The notes under the pieces are model-generated. The model saw only the letters and a program-made list of their open reading frames with translations, ran no database searches and had not been told where the DNA came from. The translations under genes and the position numbers were made by a program. A DNA stretch of 64,000 bases from contig NZ_JPWH01000002.1 in assembly GCF_003326755.1 (NCBI RefSeq), positions 186,001 to 250,000 of the forward strand, written 5' to 3'. The stretch comes from Thalassospira profundimaris (GTDB lineage: Bacteria; Pseudomonadota; Alphaproteobacteria; Rhodospirillales; Thalassospiraceae). Numbering within the stretch: the stretch's first letter is position 1; each line of letters opens with the position of its first letter. This document shows, piece after piece, positions 26,033-35,025 of the stretch.

Positions 26033-26629
26033 TCAGGGCCGACTTTTGATCCACTGTTCCAGTTGATCCATGCGGTCATTGCCAAAGAACGGTTCGTCTT
26101 CGTAGAAAAAGAAGGGTGAACCAAAAGCACCGCGTTCGATCGCCTCGTTAATCACGTCACGCAGGTGCTGTTTCCATTTTGGGTCCGTCATGGCGGCGCG
26201 AAGATCATCGGCATTGATGTCGTGGCGGGTGGCCGAGGCAATGACGGTTTCCTGGTTCGACATGTCCAGACCATCGGCGAAATAGCCACGATAAATATCA
26301 TGGGCAAATCGCTTGGCAAGGGCGGGATCAAAGCTGTTGATCCAGTAAAAGGCGCGGCTGGGGGCCGTGGCAGCATAGGGAAATTTGGCAGGTAGTTTGA
26401 ATGGTGTACCCTGCAGTTTGGCGCAACGTTCCATATCGCGGCGGAAATAGTCCCCGCGAATCGGTTGATCAACCAGGGGTGTCTGACCGGTTTGTTTGAA
26501 AACCACCCCAATCAGATAAGGCTTCCAATTAACCCTGACACCGCAACGCTGGGCCAGCCCGTCGATGCGTTCCGCGGCGAAATAGCCGTAAGGTGATGAG
26601 AAATCAAAATAAAAATCCACATCAGACAT
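26033..26629 (-). CDS. 2-hydroxychromene-2-carboxylate isomerase-like (kappa-class GST / DsbA-fold) protein
   Basis: A 198-residue thioredoxin-fold protein with FYFDFSSPYGYFAAERI at residues 5-21, the SPYxY motif that replaces the CxxC of DsbA and binds glutathione. A helical insert follows, and the C-terminal cis-proline region reads GAFGSPFFFYEDEPFFGNDRMD. In naphthalene degraders the enzyme isomerises 2-hydroxychromene-2-carboxylate, but many homologues lie far from aromatic pathways and their substrates are unknown, as here. GGGAGG sits just before the ATG. It lies between the leucine operon and putR with its own promoter space. A second family member is at 35419-36018. Confidence 0.87.
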   Translation of the reverse strand: MSDVDFYFDFSSPYGYFAAERIDGLAQRCGVRVNWKPYLIGVVFKQTGQTPLVDQPIRGDYFRRDMERCAKLQGTPFKLPAKFPYAATAPSRAFYWINSFDPALAKRFAHDIYRGYFADGLDMSNQETVIASATRHDINADDLRAAMTDPKWKQHLRDVINEAIERGAFGSPFFFYEDEPFFGNDRMDQLEQWIKSRP

Positions 26630-26767
26630 GGAATCCTCCCTGATTATCTGGTTCGATTTCCCTGATCGTTACGGATTGTCGTTATTTGTGCTACTTTAAA
26701 ATGCGCGGCAGACTGAAATAGCCATGCCTTGTGTGTGTTGATGTTGGATATCTGGATGGGACCAGGG

Positions 26768-27241
26768 TCAGATAACGGTAATGCCAGGCCGTACCTTGAC
26801 TTCTTCCATCACGACATAGGTGTGGGTCTGACTGACACCTTCAACCGATGACAGGCGTTCGAGAAATTCGCGATAGGCATACATATCGGAAACCCGGGAT
26901 TTCATCAGATAGTCAAAGCCACCTGCCACCATATGACATTCTTCGACTTCGGGCAGCTTGCGTACGGCAGTGGAAAATTTGTCAAAAACATCGGGCGTGG
27001 TGCGGTCCAGAGTAATTTCGACAAAAACGACGAGAGACTGATCAAGTTTGCGCGGGTCAAGTCGGGCCATATAGCCGATAATGAAGCCCTGCTGTTCCAG
27101 GCGTCGCACACGTTCAAGGCAGGGGGTCGGGCTTAGATTAACGCGCCGGGAGAGTTCCACATTGGACATTCTGCCGTCATTTTGCAGTTCCCGGAGGATC
27201 TGTTTGTCGATCTTGTCGAGGCTTTTGATATTCTTCTGCAT
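26768..27241 (-). CDS. putR: Lrp/AsnC-family proline-responsive regulator
   Basis: A 157-residue Lrp-type regulator: an N-terminal helix-turn-helix (KIDKQILRELQNDGRMSNVE followed by LSRRVNLSPTPCLERVRRLE, residues about 9-50) and a C-terminal RAM domain (about 70-145) that binds an amino acid and builds octamers. It is divergent from putA, the standard place of PutR in alphaproteobacteria, where it activates putA in response to proline. The 230-bp gap between them contains a perfect Lrp consensus site (27320-27334). The assignment to proline rests on this context. Confidence 0.9.
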   Translation of the reverse strand: MQKNIKSLDKIDKQILRELQNDGRMSNVELSRRVNLSPTPCLERVRRLEQQGFIIGYMARLDPRKLDQSLVVFVEITLDRTTPDVFDKFSTAVRKLPEVEECHMVAGGFDYLMKSRVSDMYAYREFLERLSSVEGVSQTHTYVVMEEVKVRPGITVI

Positions 27242-27319
27242 CTGATGTGTTTAACCAGTGTTTAAAACTGCAATTATGACCAATCAGTGGATGATATATC
27301 GCAAATTTGGAAAAAATGG

Positions 27320-27334
27320 CAGCATATTTTTCTG
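27320..27334. promoter_or_regulatory. Lrp-family binding site between putR and putA
   Basis: CAGCATATTTTTCTG matches all 15 positions of the E. coli Lrp consensus as I recall it (YAGHAWATTWTDCTR). It lies 79 bp before putR and 140 bp before putA. A nested hairpin (GGACG and CGTCC, within CTGTC and GACAG, 27383-27418) lies nearer putA. Confidence 0.65.
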
Positions 27335-27473
27335 ATTTGTTACTATTCTGGCGAACATTGCTTTTGCCCTTGCTTTTGAATCCTGTCGGGAAAACGCGGA
27401 CGATAACCGTCCTGACAGTTTGAGATGATTACAGACAGGGCTGCGTCGTTGTGAACAGGGAGTCTTTTGCGTG

Positions 27474-30400
27474 ATGTTTCGTTCCCCCTTGCCCAAATCC
27501 GATCACTTTCGCGATCAGATCCGTGCGACCTATCGCTGTGATGAGGAAGCTGTTGTTAATAACCTGATCGAAAAGGCCACGTTGTCGTCTGAAGACAAGG
27601 CAAGGGTGCAGGAAAAGGCTTATCAGCTTGTTGCCAATGTGCGCGCATCGGATTCCGGCAAAAGCGGCATTGACGCCCTGCTGCATGAATATGAACTGAC
27701 CAGCAAGGAAGGGGTGATCCTGATGTGTCTGGCCGAGGCATTGCTGCGCGTGCCTGATGCCGTCACTGCCGATAAACTTATCCAGGATAAACTGTTTGAT
27801 GCTGACTGGAACAGCCATTTGGGCAACAGCGGCAGCTTTTTTGTCAATGCTTCAACCTGGGGCTTGATGCTGACGGGAAGGGTGATCCGTTTTGGGCGGG
27901 AAGAACGGGCCAATCCCGGGGCCCTGGTCAAACGCATGATTGCCCGTTCAGGCGAACCGGTGATCCGTCGTGCCTTTAACCAGGCGATGCGGATCATGGG
28001 CCGCCAGTTCGTGATGGGCCGCACCATTGCCGAGGCCGCGGAACGGGCACGCGCAAACGAGGAAAAGGGGTATCGTTATTCCTATGACATGCTGGGTGAA
28101 GCCGCCCGCACGATGGAAGATGCGGACCGTTATTTCAAATCCTATGAACGTGCGATTCATGAAATTGGCAAGGTTGCCAAGGGGCGTGGCCCCATTGACA
28201 GCCCGGGTATTTCGGTAAAACTCTCGGCCATTCATCCGCGGTATGATTTTGCCAATCGCGACCGCGTGATGGACGAACTGGTACCGCGCCTCAAGGCATT
28301 GGCCCTGATGGCAAAGCAGCACGATATCGGCTTTACCGTCGATGCCGAGGAAGCCAACCGGCTTGACCTGTCGCTGGACGTGATCGAGGCGGTCTTTGCT
28401 GATCAGGACCTTGAAGGCTGGGAGGGATTCGGCCTGGCAGTACAGGCCTATCAAAAACGTGCCTATCATGTACTGGAATGGCTGGCTGATCTGGCAAGTC
28501 GGGTCGGGCGCAAAATGATGGTGCGCCTGGTAAAGGGTGCCTATTGGGATACCGAGATTAAAAACAGCCAGGAAAACGGCTTTGAAGGCTATCCGGTATT
28601 CACCCGCAAGGCGGCAACCGATGTTTCCTATCTTGCCTGTGCGCGCTTGATGCTGTCACGCCGGGATGCGTTTTATTGCCAGTTCGCCAGCCATAACGCC
28701 CACACGGTGGCTGCCATTCTGACGATGGCGGGTAATGACCGTACCTTTGAATTCCAGCGCCTGCATGGCATGGGCGAGGCCCTGTATGAGCAGATTGTTG
28801 GCAAGGATGGCGAAAATATTCCCTGCCGTGTTTATGCGCCGGTCGGCACCCATGAAGACCTGTTGGCCTATCTGGTGCGGCGTTTGCTGGAAAATGGGGC
28901 CAATACCAGCTTTGTGAACCGTATTCAGGATGAACAATTGCCGATTGAAGAAATGATCGGCGACCCGGTGGAAAAAATGGCGGTGCTGCCGCGCAAGGCG
29001 CATCCGAAAATTCCGGCACCGATTGATCTTTATGGGGCAGGGCGCATCAATTCGCGCGGGATGGATTTGACCGATCAGATCAAGCTGACCGCCCTTGAAA
29101 CCCATATGGAAAGCCTTGCCAAAAATGACTGGCGCGCCGCTCCTCTGATCAACGGCAAATGGGTTGAAGGGGACGTACAGGATGTGATGAGCCCGGTTGA
29201 TCTCTCCGAAAAGGTTGGCGAGGTCGTGCTGGCCGATGAAGACACCGCCAAATCCGCCCTTGAGGCGGCAAGTGCGGGTTATCCGGCCTGGAATGCAACG
29301 CCCGCCGCAGAGCGTGCGGCCTGCCTGCGCAAGCTGGGTGATTTGCTTGAAGATAACCTTGACGAGTTTATTTTGCTCTGCCAGCGCGAAGCCGGAAAGC
29401 TTTATTCCGATGGTGTCGCCGAAGTACGCGAAGCGGTGGATTTTTGCCGCTATTACGCCAATCGTTGCGAGGAGCTTTATCGCGAAGGCAATGCGATGGA
29501 AGGGCGCGGGGTGTTTGTGTGCATCAGCCCGTGGAACTTCCCGCTGGCGATTTTTCTGGGTCAGGTTACAGCGGCCCTTGCTGCCGGTAATGCCGTTATT
29601 GCCAAACCGGCAGAACAAACGTCGCTGATTGCGGCCAAGGCGGCAGAGCTGATTTTGGCAGCCGGTGTGCCGGGCAGTGCGTTTCAGTTGCTGCCAGGAT
29701 CGGGGCGCAAATTGGGTGATGTGCTGATCAATGATCGCCGGGTGGCTGGTGTGGCCTTTACCGGCTCCACCGAAACCGCGCAGGTGATCAATCGCACGCT
29801 TGCCAAACGTCCGGGCGCGCCGATTCCGCTGATTGCGGAAACCGGGGGGCAGAATGCCATGATCGTCGATTCCACGGCCCTGCCCGAGCAGGTGGTGCAG
29901 GATGTGGTGATTTCGGGCTTTCAGTCCGCCGGCCAGCGCTGTTCCGCGTTGCGTGTCCTGTTTGTGCAGGAAGATATTGCCGATAAATTGTGCCATATGC
30001 TGGTTGGCGCGATGAAGGAATTGCGGGTTGGTGATCCGGCCTATCTTGATATTGATGTTGGACCGGTGATTGATGGCAAGGCGCAGGATATGCTCAAAAA
30101 GCATATCGACCGGATGAAGCGCGAAGCCAAAATCCTGCATGCCTGTGACATGTTGCCCGAAACCGAAAAAGGCACGTTCTTTGCCCCGCATTGTGTGGAA
30201 ATTTCCGGCCTGGATGTGCTGGAACGCGAAGTTTTCGGGCCGATTGTGCATGTGGTGCGCTTTAAGGCACGGGATATGGAAAAGGTTTTGGACCAGATCA
30301 ACGATGCGGGTTATGGCCTGACACTGGGTGTGCATTCGCGCATTGATGGAACGGCACGCCACATTGCCCGTAAATTGCGGGTTGGTAACTGTTATATCAA

Positions 30401-31283
30401 CCGCAACATGATTGGTGCAGTCGTCGGCGTACAGCCCTTTGGCGGGCAGGGTAAATCCGGCACGGGTCCCAAGGCGGGCGGCCCGCACTATGTTGCCCGT
30501 TTCGCCAAACCGGTTGCCGATCAGGGCAAGGTTGCGGTGGGGGATGCGTCCTCGGCGGATGACCGGGAAACCATTTTTGTGAATACGCCTGTTCCGGCGG
30601 CGGAAATTACCGCCCTGACCAAAGGGCAGATCGACTGGCAGAATATGCCGGGTGATACACGTATGAAGCAGTTGGAAAACCTTGCCAGTAAACTGGCGAA
30701 TGAGGGCAGCGAGGAACTGGCGCAGGGTGCGCAGCATTTCGCCGATTTTGCCGCAATCTCGCAAAATGGTTTTGTTGCGCCGGTGCGTCTGCCCGGGCCG
30801 ACCGGTGAAACCAACGATCTGGAGCTTCTGGGACGTGGTGTTTATCTGGTGCAGGCGGACCGTGGGGCTGAACCGGGCCGGGTTTTGCGCCATGTGGCGG
30901 CTGCCCTGGCAGCGGGCAATAGTGTGCTGCTGGCAGGCAATGACAAATGGCTTGCCCGGGTGGAAAAACTGGTTGCCAGCCTTGATTTGCCAAAATCCCT
31001 TGTCAGGGCGGTGAATGATGAAGCCGGTCTTGCCACCATGAATGGCGGTGCGGTTGCCGGTGTTTCCTGTGTCGCGCCCTTACAAAGGGTGACGGTTTTC
31101 AAACAGGTTCTGGCACGTCGCGATGGTGCCATCCTCTCGCTGATTTCCGATAGCGGGATCGAGGATGACGGTGCCTTGCCCGGTGAATTGTTCCTGCATC
31201 GTTTTGCCACTGAGAAAACTATTACCATCAACACCACGGCAGCCGGTGGCAATGCTTCGTTGATGTCGATGGAAGAGGCATAA
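27474..31283 (+). CDS. putA: Bifunctional proline dehydrogenase / glutamate-semialdehyde dehydrogenase
   Basis: Oxidises proline to glutamate, feeding electrons to the quinone pool and then NAD. The 1269-residue protein has an arm/linker region (1-140), a FAD-binding proline dehydrogenase barrel (about 150-490) with SPGISVKLSAIHPRY, RLVKGAYWDTEIK and QFASHNAHT, and an aldehyde dehydrogenase domain (about 560-1010). In the latter, SPWNFPLAIFLGQ binds NAD, and the catalytic Cys is near residue 823 in GQRCSALR. A C-terminal ALDH-like domain (about 1040-1269) completes the long, type-B-like form. There is no N-terminal ribbon-helix-helix, so it cannot repress itself, consistent with the adjacent putR. 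A GTG one codon earlier (27471) is an alternative start. Confidence 0.96.
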   Translation: MFRSPLPKSDHFRDQIRATYRCDEEAVVNNLIEKATLSSEDKARVQEKAYQLVANVRASDSGKSGIDALLHEYELTSKEGVILMCLAEALLRVPDAVTADKLIQDKLFDADWNSHLGNSGSFFVNASTWGLMLTGRVIRFGREERANPGALVKRMIARSGEPVIRRAFNQAMRIMGRQFVMGRTIAEAAERARANEEKGYRYSYDMLGEAARTMEDADRYFKSYERAIHEIGKVAKGRGPIDSPGISVKLSAIHPRYDFANRDRVMDELVPRLKALALMAKQHDIGFTVDAEEANRLDLSLDVIEAVFADQDLEGWEGFGLAVQAYQKRAYHVLEWLADLASRVGRKMMVRLVKGAYWDTEIKNSQENGFEGYPVFTRKAATDVSYLACARLMLSRRDAFYCQFASHNAHTVAAILTMAGNDRTFEFQRLHGMGEALYEQIVGKDGENIPCRVYAPVGTHEDLLAYLVRRLLENGANTSFVNRIQDEQLPIEEMIGDPVEKMAVLPRKAHPKIPAPIDLYGAGRINSRGMDLTDQIKLTALETHMESLAKNDWRAAPLINGKWVEGDVQDVMSPVDLSEKVGEVVLADEDTAKSALEAASAGYPAWNATPAAERAACLRKLGDLLEDNLDEFILLCQREAGKLYSDGVAEVREAVDFCRYYANRCEELYREGNAMEGRGVFVCISPWNFPLAIFLGQVTAALAAGNAVIAKPAEQTSLIAAKAAELILAAGVPGSAFQLLPGSGRKLGDVLINDRRVAGVAFTGSTETAQVINRTLAKRPGAPIPLIAETGGQNAMIVDSTALPEQVVQDVVISGFQSAGQRCSALRVLFVQEDIADKLCHMLVGAMKELRVGDPAYLDIDVGPVIDGKAQDMLKKHIDRMKREAKILHACDMLPETEKGTFFAPHCVEISGLDVLEREVFGPIVHVVRFKARDMEKVLDQINDAGYGLTLGVHSRIDGTARHIARKLRVGNCYINRNMIGAVVGVQPFGGQGKSGTGPKAGGPHYVARFAKPVADQGKVAVGDASSADDRETIFVNTPVPAAEITALTKGQIDWQNMPGDTRMKQLENLASKLANEGSEELAQGAQHFADFAAISQNGFVAPVRLPGPTGETNDLELLGRGVYLVQADRGAEPGRVLRHVAAALAAGNSVLLAGNDKWLARVEKLVASLDLPKSLVRAVNDEAGLATMNGGAVAGVSCVAPLQRVTVFKQVLARRDGAILSLISDSGIEDDGALPGELFLHRFATEKTITINTTAAGGNASLMSMEEA

Positions 31284-31314
31284 GCGCACGCTTTTCGACC
31301 CCTGGATGAATGTT

Positions 31315-31344
31315 CGGCCAGCCTTTCGGGGCTGGCCGTTTTTG
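31315..31344 (+). terminator. Intrinsic terminator after putA
   Basis: A perfect 9-bp stem CGGCCAGCC and GGCTGGCCG with a TTTCG-type loop, followed by five T, 32 nt beyond the putA stop. Confidence 0.9.
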
Positions 31345-31354
31345 TTGGAACACA

Positions 31355-31576
31355 TCATCCGTTATTGGTTTCGCTGGTGGTGTATTCCAGCAGATCACCA
31401 GGTTGGCAGTCCAGGGCCTGACAAATGGCAGCAAGGGTTTCAAACCGGACCCCGCGGACTTTGCCCGATTTCAACAGCGAGAGATTTTGTTCGCTAATGC
31501 CGATGTGGGTTGCCAGGTCTTTCGATTTCATCTTGCGTTTGGCCAGCATGACATCCAGGCGCATGATAATGGGCAT
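31355..31576 (-). CDS. Small XRE-family regulator paired with DUF2975 protein
   Basis: A 73-residue helix-turn-helix protein: MRLDVMLAKRKMKSKDLATH and IGISEQNLSLLKSGKVRGVR (residues about 5-44), with FETLAAICQALDCQPGDLLEY typical of the YozG-like XRE group. It starts one base into the stop codon of the upstream DUF2975 gene (TAATG overlap), so the two proteins are made together. Such pairs are widespread and probably form a membrane-linked regulatory unit; what they sense is unknown. Confidence 0.85.
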   Translation of the reverse strand: MPIIMRLDVMLAKRKMKSKDLATHIGISEQNLSLLKSGKVRGVRFETLAAICQALDCQPGDLLEYTTSETNNG

Positions 31577-32124
31577 TAAACAAAGCTCCGGTTTTCGTCA
31601 TGCAACGTAACGGCTTCGCCCAGAACCCAGGAAATGATCAGGAACAATGCGCCCAGGAAAAAGCTGGTAGCTTCGACATTGCTAAGCCCGATCGAAATGG
31701 CGCGTTCGCCTTCGGGCCGGGTAATGGTCACAAAAAGCGACGTTAATGTTCCGGCAAGAGGGGAAAGGAGTGTTTGCGATAACAGGGCGATACTGAAGAT
31801 TTTCAAATGACGGATTGTGCCATGCTCGAATATCGCGTTGTGGGCAAAGCATAGAAACATTTTGCGTAAATGCCACAGACCAAATGTCATTACGGCCGAT
31901 GGTATCATCAGCGTGATGAAAACCACAAAAAGTTGGCCGCCCTTAAGGGATTGCAGGTCGGCAAGAGGAACTGGCACCAGGCTGTCGGAATAGGAAATTG
32001 CGTTTTGGGCCATGTCAGGTGTCAACCAGATTAAGGGTACAAAACCGAGTTCAAAGACAATCGCGATCAAACACAACCAGCTCAGGATCAGGCTGACGGT
32101 GCGTATTTTTGTGGTGGGACTCAT
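31576..32124 (-). CDS. DUF2975 integral membrane protein
   Basis: A 182-residue protein with four predicted TM helices (about 8-30, 65-88, 105-128 and 150-172), matching DUF2975. The family is usually encoded next to a small XRE regulator, as here. The ATG at 32124 is preferred over the one two codons upstream because AGGA lies 7-9 nt before it. A regulator-anchoring or signal-sensing role is inference from the pairing. The conserved WHLRKMFLCFAHNAIFEHGTI segment on a cytoplasmic loop is characteristic. Confidence 0.82.
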   Translation of the reverse strand: MSPTTKIRTVSLILSWLCLIAIVFELGFVPLIWLTPDMAQNAISYSDSLVPVPLADLQSLKGGQLFVVFITLMIPSAVMTFGLWHLRKMFLCFAHNAIFEHGTIRHLKIFSIALLSQTLLSPLAGTLTSLFVTITRPEGERAISIGLSNVEATSFFLGALFLIISWVLGEAVTLHDENRSFV

Positions 32125-32439
32125 TTTCATATTCCTGTCGTTTTATGATGATTAATTATCGTAAAACATGAATAAATTAATGAAATGAGTCAATCAGGAT
32201 TTGTGAAACGGAGGGTTTTGTCAGAATTTTTTGTGACACGGGCATCTGTTTCGCGGCGAAAAGCGTTTTATTGTCACGGCTTTTGAAAGATTTTTTAACT
32301 TTGCCATAATTGTGGTGCCGATTTTGTCATAATCAGCCTGTAAGGCTTGGGATATATGTGCTGCTGTTGCCGGGAATTGGTGCCTGATGGGGCCGATGCC
32401 ATTGGCGCAAAATTTGAAAAGCGATTTAGGAGTAGCCGA
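32125..32439. other. Divergent promoter region, no gene recognised
   Basis: A 315-bp AT-rich gap between the DUF2975 pair and the BON lipoprotein gene. No clear promoter, RNA or palindrome was found beyond general AT-richness near 32140-32190 and 32280-32300. Confidence 0.4.
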
Positions 32440-33075
32440 ATGAAACGTGTGTCTCGCGGTTTGAAACGAACATTGCAGGTTGTGGCGCTGGGAATCGTTT
32501 TCAGTGCGCCGCTGGCGGCTTGTGGCCCGTTGCAGATGCCGGTTGAAAACCGCTCAGGCGATGATCAGTGGCTTGATACCAAGATCAAATCGGAAATCCT
32601 GGGCAAATTTGCCGAAATTGATCACAGCTATCTGATCGATGTGAATGTCGATATTTGGAAACAACAGGTCATGGTCACAGGCATGGTTGATTCCAAGGGC
32701 AAATATTACGACGTGATGTCGATCATTCGCCAAGATAAGCGCATCAAGAAGATTTACGATCATTTGCAGGTCGCCGATGCCAAAACCGTTGCCGAATATC
32801 GCGAGGCCGAGCAGAAATACGGCGAAGACAACGCTGTACCAGCGGATTCGGCCAAGCAGTCTGTTTCCGATGTATGGATCGACAGCCAGATCAAAGCCCT
32901 GTTGCTGGCGGAGAAGGGGGTGCGTTCGGTAAATTATCGTTGGGAAACAGTGAACAATATCGTCTACATCATGGGCGAATCGGCCAATAAAACCGAATAT
33001 GACAAGGTGCTGAACATCGTGCGTCGGATCAAGGGTGTGACCAAGGTGGTCAGCCATATATCGGTTGTCGGATGA
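32440..33075 (+). CDS. BON-domain lipoprotein
   Basis: A 211-residue envelope lipoprotein. The start at 32440 follows AGGAG (32428-32432). The signal peptide ends in SAPLAACG, a lipobox with Cys near residue 29, so the protein is lipidated. Two BON-like repeats follow: DQWLDTKIKSEILGKFAEID (about 40-60) continuing to VTGMVDSKGKYYDV, and SVSDVWIDSQIKALLLAEKG (about 143-162) continuing to YIMGESANKTEYDKVLNIV. This is the OsmY/DolP layout. In E. coli, DolP supports outer-membrane integrity; a similar role here is inference. It is monocistronic with its own terminator. Confidence 0.88.
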   Translation: MKRVSRGLKRTLQVVALGIVFSAPLAACGPLQMPVENRSGDDQWLDTKIKSEILGKFAEIDHSYLIDVNVDIWKQQVMVTGMVDSKGKYYDVMSIIRQDKRIKKIYDHLQVADAKTVAEYREAEQKYGEDNAVPADSAKQSVSDVWIDSQIKALLLAEKGVRSVNYRWETVNNIVYIMGESANKTEYDKVLNIVRRIKGVTKVVSHISVVG

Positions 33076-33107
33076 TCTTGTAATAACAGGATATTCTTAA
33101 AATCGGG

Positions 33108-33138
33108 ATCCGCAGCCTCAATCTGGCTGCGGATTTTT
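33108..33138 (+). terminator. Intrinsic terminator after the BON lipoprotein gene
   Basis: A perfect 10-bp stem ATCCGCAGCC and GGCTGCGGAT with a 7-nt loop, followed by a T run. Confidence 0.88.
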
Positions 33139-33172
33139 CGTATTCCCAAACCGGAATTTGATCGAAATCATT

Positions 33173-33193
33173 TGAAACGCATTCGCATTTGCA
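33173..33193. promoter_or_regulatory. Fur-box-like sequence upstream of bfd
   Basis: Read on the minus strand the 21 bp are TGCAAATGCGAATGCGTTTCA, close in form to alphaproteobacterial Fur boxes (repeated AATGC/GAATGC units), split here as TGCAAATGCG and AATGCGTTTCA. It overlaps a TTGCAG -35-like hexamer (33189-33194) and lies 45 bp before bfd. A second TGCATTTGCATC repeat adjoins the start codon. Confidence 0.5.
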
Positions 33194-33238
33194 GTAGTTA
33201 GGTTCAGGTGTCATTAATAACTGATTGCATTTGCATCT

Positions 33239-33469
33239 ATGTTTGTATGTGTTTGTAATGCCCTTAATCAGGGTGACGTAAAACGTGCTGCAACGGACGG
33301 TCACGCAACGCGTCCGGCAGAGGTTTTTCGTTTTCACGGCTGCAAACCACAATGTGGTAAATGTGCCTGTCAGATGCGCGCAGAACTGAACCGCCATTGC
33401 TGTTCGGATGGCGGACAGGATCAGGTGGTGGCGAATGTTGCCGCCGATCAGGCGATTGCGGCGGAATAA
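33239..33469 (+). CDS. bfd: Bacterioferritin-associated ferredoxin
   Basis: A 76-residue [2Fe-2S] protein that reduces and releases iron from bacterioferritin. The four cluster cysteines are visible as CVC at residues 4-6 and CKPQCGKC at about 35-42. The C-terminus is longer than in E. coli Bfd (64 residues), with an Ala/Val-rich tail and an extra CC pair. No bacterioferritin gene is adjacent. There is no Shine-Dalgarno before the ATG. A Fur-like box lies upstream, consistent with induction under iron starvation. Confidence 0.9.
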   Translation: MFVCVCNALNQGDVKRAATDGHATRPAEVFRFHGCKPQCGKCACQMRAELNRHCCSDGGQDQVVANVAADQAIAAE

Positions 33470-33520
33470 CCATCGGACTGCCACATCGGCGATATAACAA
33501 TATTCGGCGCATACAAACGA

Positions 33521-33556
33521 CAAAAGGCGAAGCCATCGGGGCCTCGCCTTTCATTT
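33521..33556. terminator. Bidirectional terminator between bfd and leucine dehydrogenase
   Basis: AAAGGCGA pairs with TCGCCTTT around an inner GCC/GGC stem with one mismatch. A-rich and T-rich flanks make it usable on both strands for the convergent genes. Confidence 0.75.
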
Positions 33557-33574
33557 TATCTGCTTTGTAAAGAT

Positions 33575-34624
33575 TTAGGCTGTTTTGCCAAAACGTTCTT
33601 CGGCAAGGCGGTCGGCGATATAGCTGGTGGATTTGCTTTCCCGGTCGGCCCGTTCAAAGATTTCGCGCACTGTTGCACCAATACTTTCAATATGGCGGTT
33701 TGTCTCGCGAACCGGGCGACCTTCGCGGCAGTAATGCACCTCGACGACGCCACCGGCATTAATGACGTAATCCGGGGCATATAATACACCCATTTCACGC
33801 AAGATGTCGCCGTGATGGTCTGCTTCAAGCTGGTTGTTTGCTGCCCCGGCAATGATCCCGGCTTTCAGGCCGGCAATTGAGGTGTCATTGATGATGCTGC
33901 CCAAGGCACAGGGGGCCAAAATATCGGCATTGACCGACAGGATTTCATCAATTGAAACGGCTGTGGCCGCAAACCGGTCAACCGCGCGGTTAACGGCATC
34001 TGAATTGATGTCAGCAACAATCAATTTGGCCCCGGCTGTGTGCAGCAACTCACAAAGATGAAATCCGACATTGCCCAGGCCCTGTATGGCAACCTGCAGG
34101 CCTTTAAGGTCGTCGCTGCCATTTTTGTATTTAACGGCCTCCTTCAGGCCAATAAACACACCATAAGCCGTAAAGGGGGATGGATCGCCGGTGCGTGCCG
34201 GGTCCGTGCCATCATTGATACCGCCAACATGGCGTGTCTCGCAGGCGATTTCGGCCATATCGGCGGGGCTGGTGCCGACATCTTCGGCCACGATATAACG
34301 ACCATTGAGACGTTCGACCGCGCGGCCAACAGCGCGAAACAGCTCTGGCGTTTTTTGGGTGCGTGGATCACCGATGATAACGGATTTACCGCCGCCAAGC
34401 GGCAGATTAACCAGGGCTGACTTGTAAGTCATGCCGCGCGAGAGGCGCAAAACATCGTGGATGGCGTCCTGTTCGCTGGCATAGGGCCACATGCGGCAGC
34501 CCCCCAGCGACGGGCCGAGATTGGTGTTATGAACGGCAATAATGGCTTTCAAGCCGGTTTCAGGGTCGCTTGCGAAAACAACCTGTTCATGATCGTCAAA
34601 GGCGGGTTCGGAAAAAATCGACAT
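33575..34624 (-). CDS. Leucine dehydrogenase (Glu/Leu/Phe/Val dehydrogenase family)
   Basis: Reversibly deaminates branched-chain amino acids (leucine preferred) to 2-oxo acids with NAD. The 349-residue size fits leucine dehydrogenase rather than glutamate dehydrogenase (about 420-450). The glycine-rich catalytic segment [15 protein letters not shown] (about residues 72-86) holds the active Lys. [10 protein letters not shown] and the Rossmann signature [15 protein letters not shown] (about 178-192) are present, and [12 protein letters not shown] and AGAANNQL complete the fold. It would feed the methylcrotonyl-CoA carboxylase operon about 8 kb away. It has its own promoter region and a shared terminator with bfd. 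Confidence 0.9.
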   Translation of the reverse strand: MSIFSEPAFDDHEQVVFASDPETGLKAIIAVHNTNLGPSLGGCRMWPYASEQDAIHDVLRLSRGMTYKSALVNLPLGGGKSVIIGDPRTQKTPELFRAVGRAVERLNGRYIVAEDVGTSPADMAEIACETRHVGGINDGTDPARTGDPSPFTAYGVFIGLKEAVKYKNGSDDLKGLQVAIQGLGNVGFHLCELLHTAGAKLIVADINSDAVNRAVDRFAATAVSIDEILSVNADILAPCALGSIINDTSIAGLKAGIIAGAANNQLEADHHGDILREMGVLYAPDYVINAGGVVEVHYCREGRPVRETNRHIESIGATVREIFERADRESKSTSYIADRLAEERFGKTA

Positions 34625-35025
34625 TTTGGGACAGCCTCCCGGGCTGGTTTTGTTTTGATTTTGGGAAAGAAAAAGTCCTGCTTACCCTTTTATGTTTGCC
34701 GCAATTGCCGGTTCGGCAATTGGAAAGTTGCCAAAAAATCAAAAAAGACCGTTTTGAAGCAAAGCCTTGGGTTGTGTGGAATTTAATGTCCGAAGCGGCG
34801 CGGGTTTGTAATTTTATTTCGTGCAAATATTGCAAGCCGATTATGCAAAACTGGCGCGCTGTGGTTTCTTATGTTTCAATTAAATTACGATTCAGGCCGG
34901 ATGATTTACGGCTCGTTAAACTACTGGTCGCAGACTTGTGGTTGATATTTCGTTTCTTGAGCGAGATATCATCAGGACACATCAAGCGTCGGGTCGGACG
35001 CTGACAGCAAAAGGAGTTTCGGGGG
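34625..35025. other. 401-bp gap with no protein gene recognised
   Basis: Contains a GCGTC/GACGC hairpin (34986-35001) just before the ribosome site of the next gene. A reading frame spanning the leucine dehydrogenase start and this gap has no family likeness. The divergent promoters should lie here; none could be fixed by consensus. Confidence 0.35.

Noticed and set aside
28656-30893. A 745-codon open frame antisense to putA
   Set aside because: It lies opposite a certain, well-conserved gene. High-GC codon use produces long antisense frames, and the translation has no family likeness.
34570-35004. A 144-codon frame covering the leucine dehydrogenase start and the gap after it
   Set aside because: It overlaps the dehydrogenase on the other strand, has no ribosome site, and its translation is Lys/Cys/Trp-rich without any pattern.
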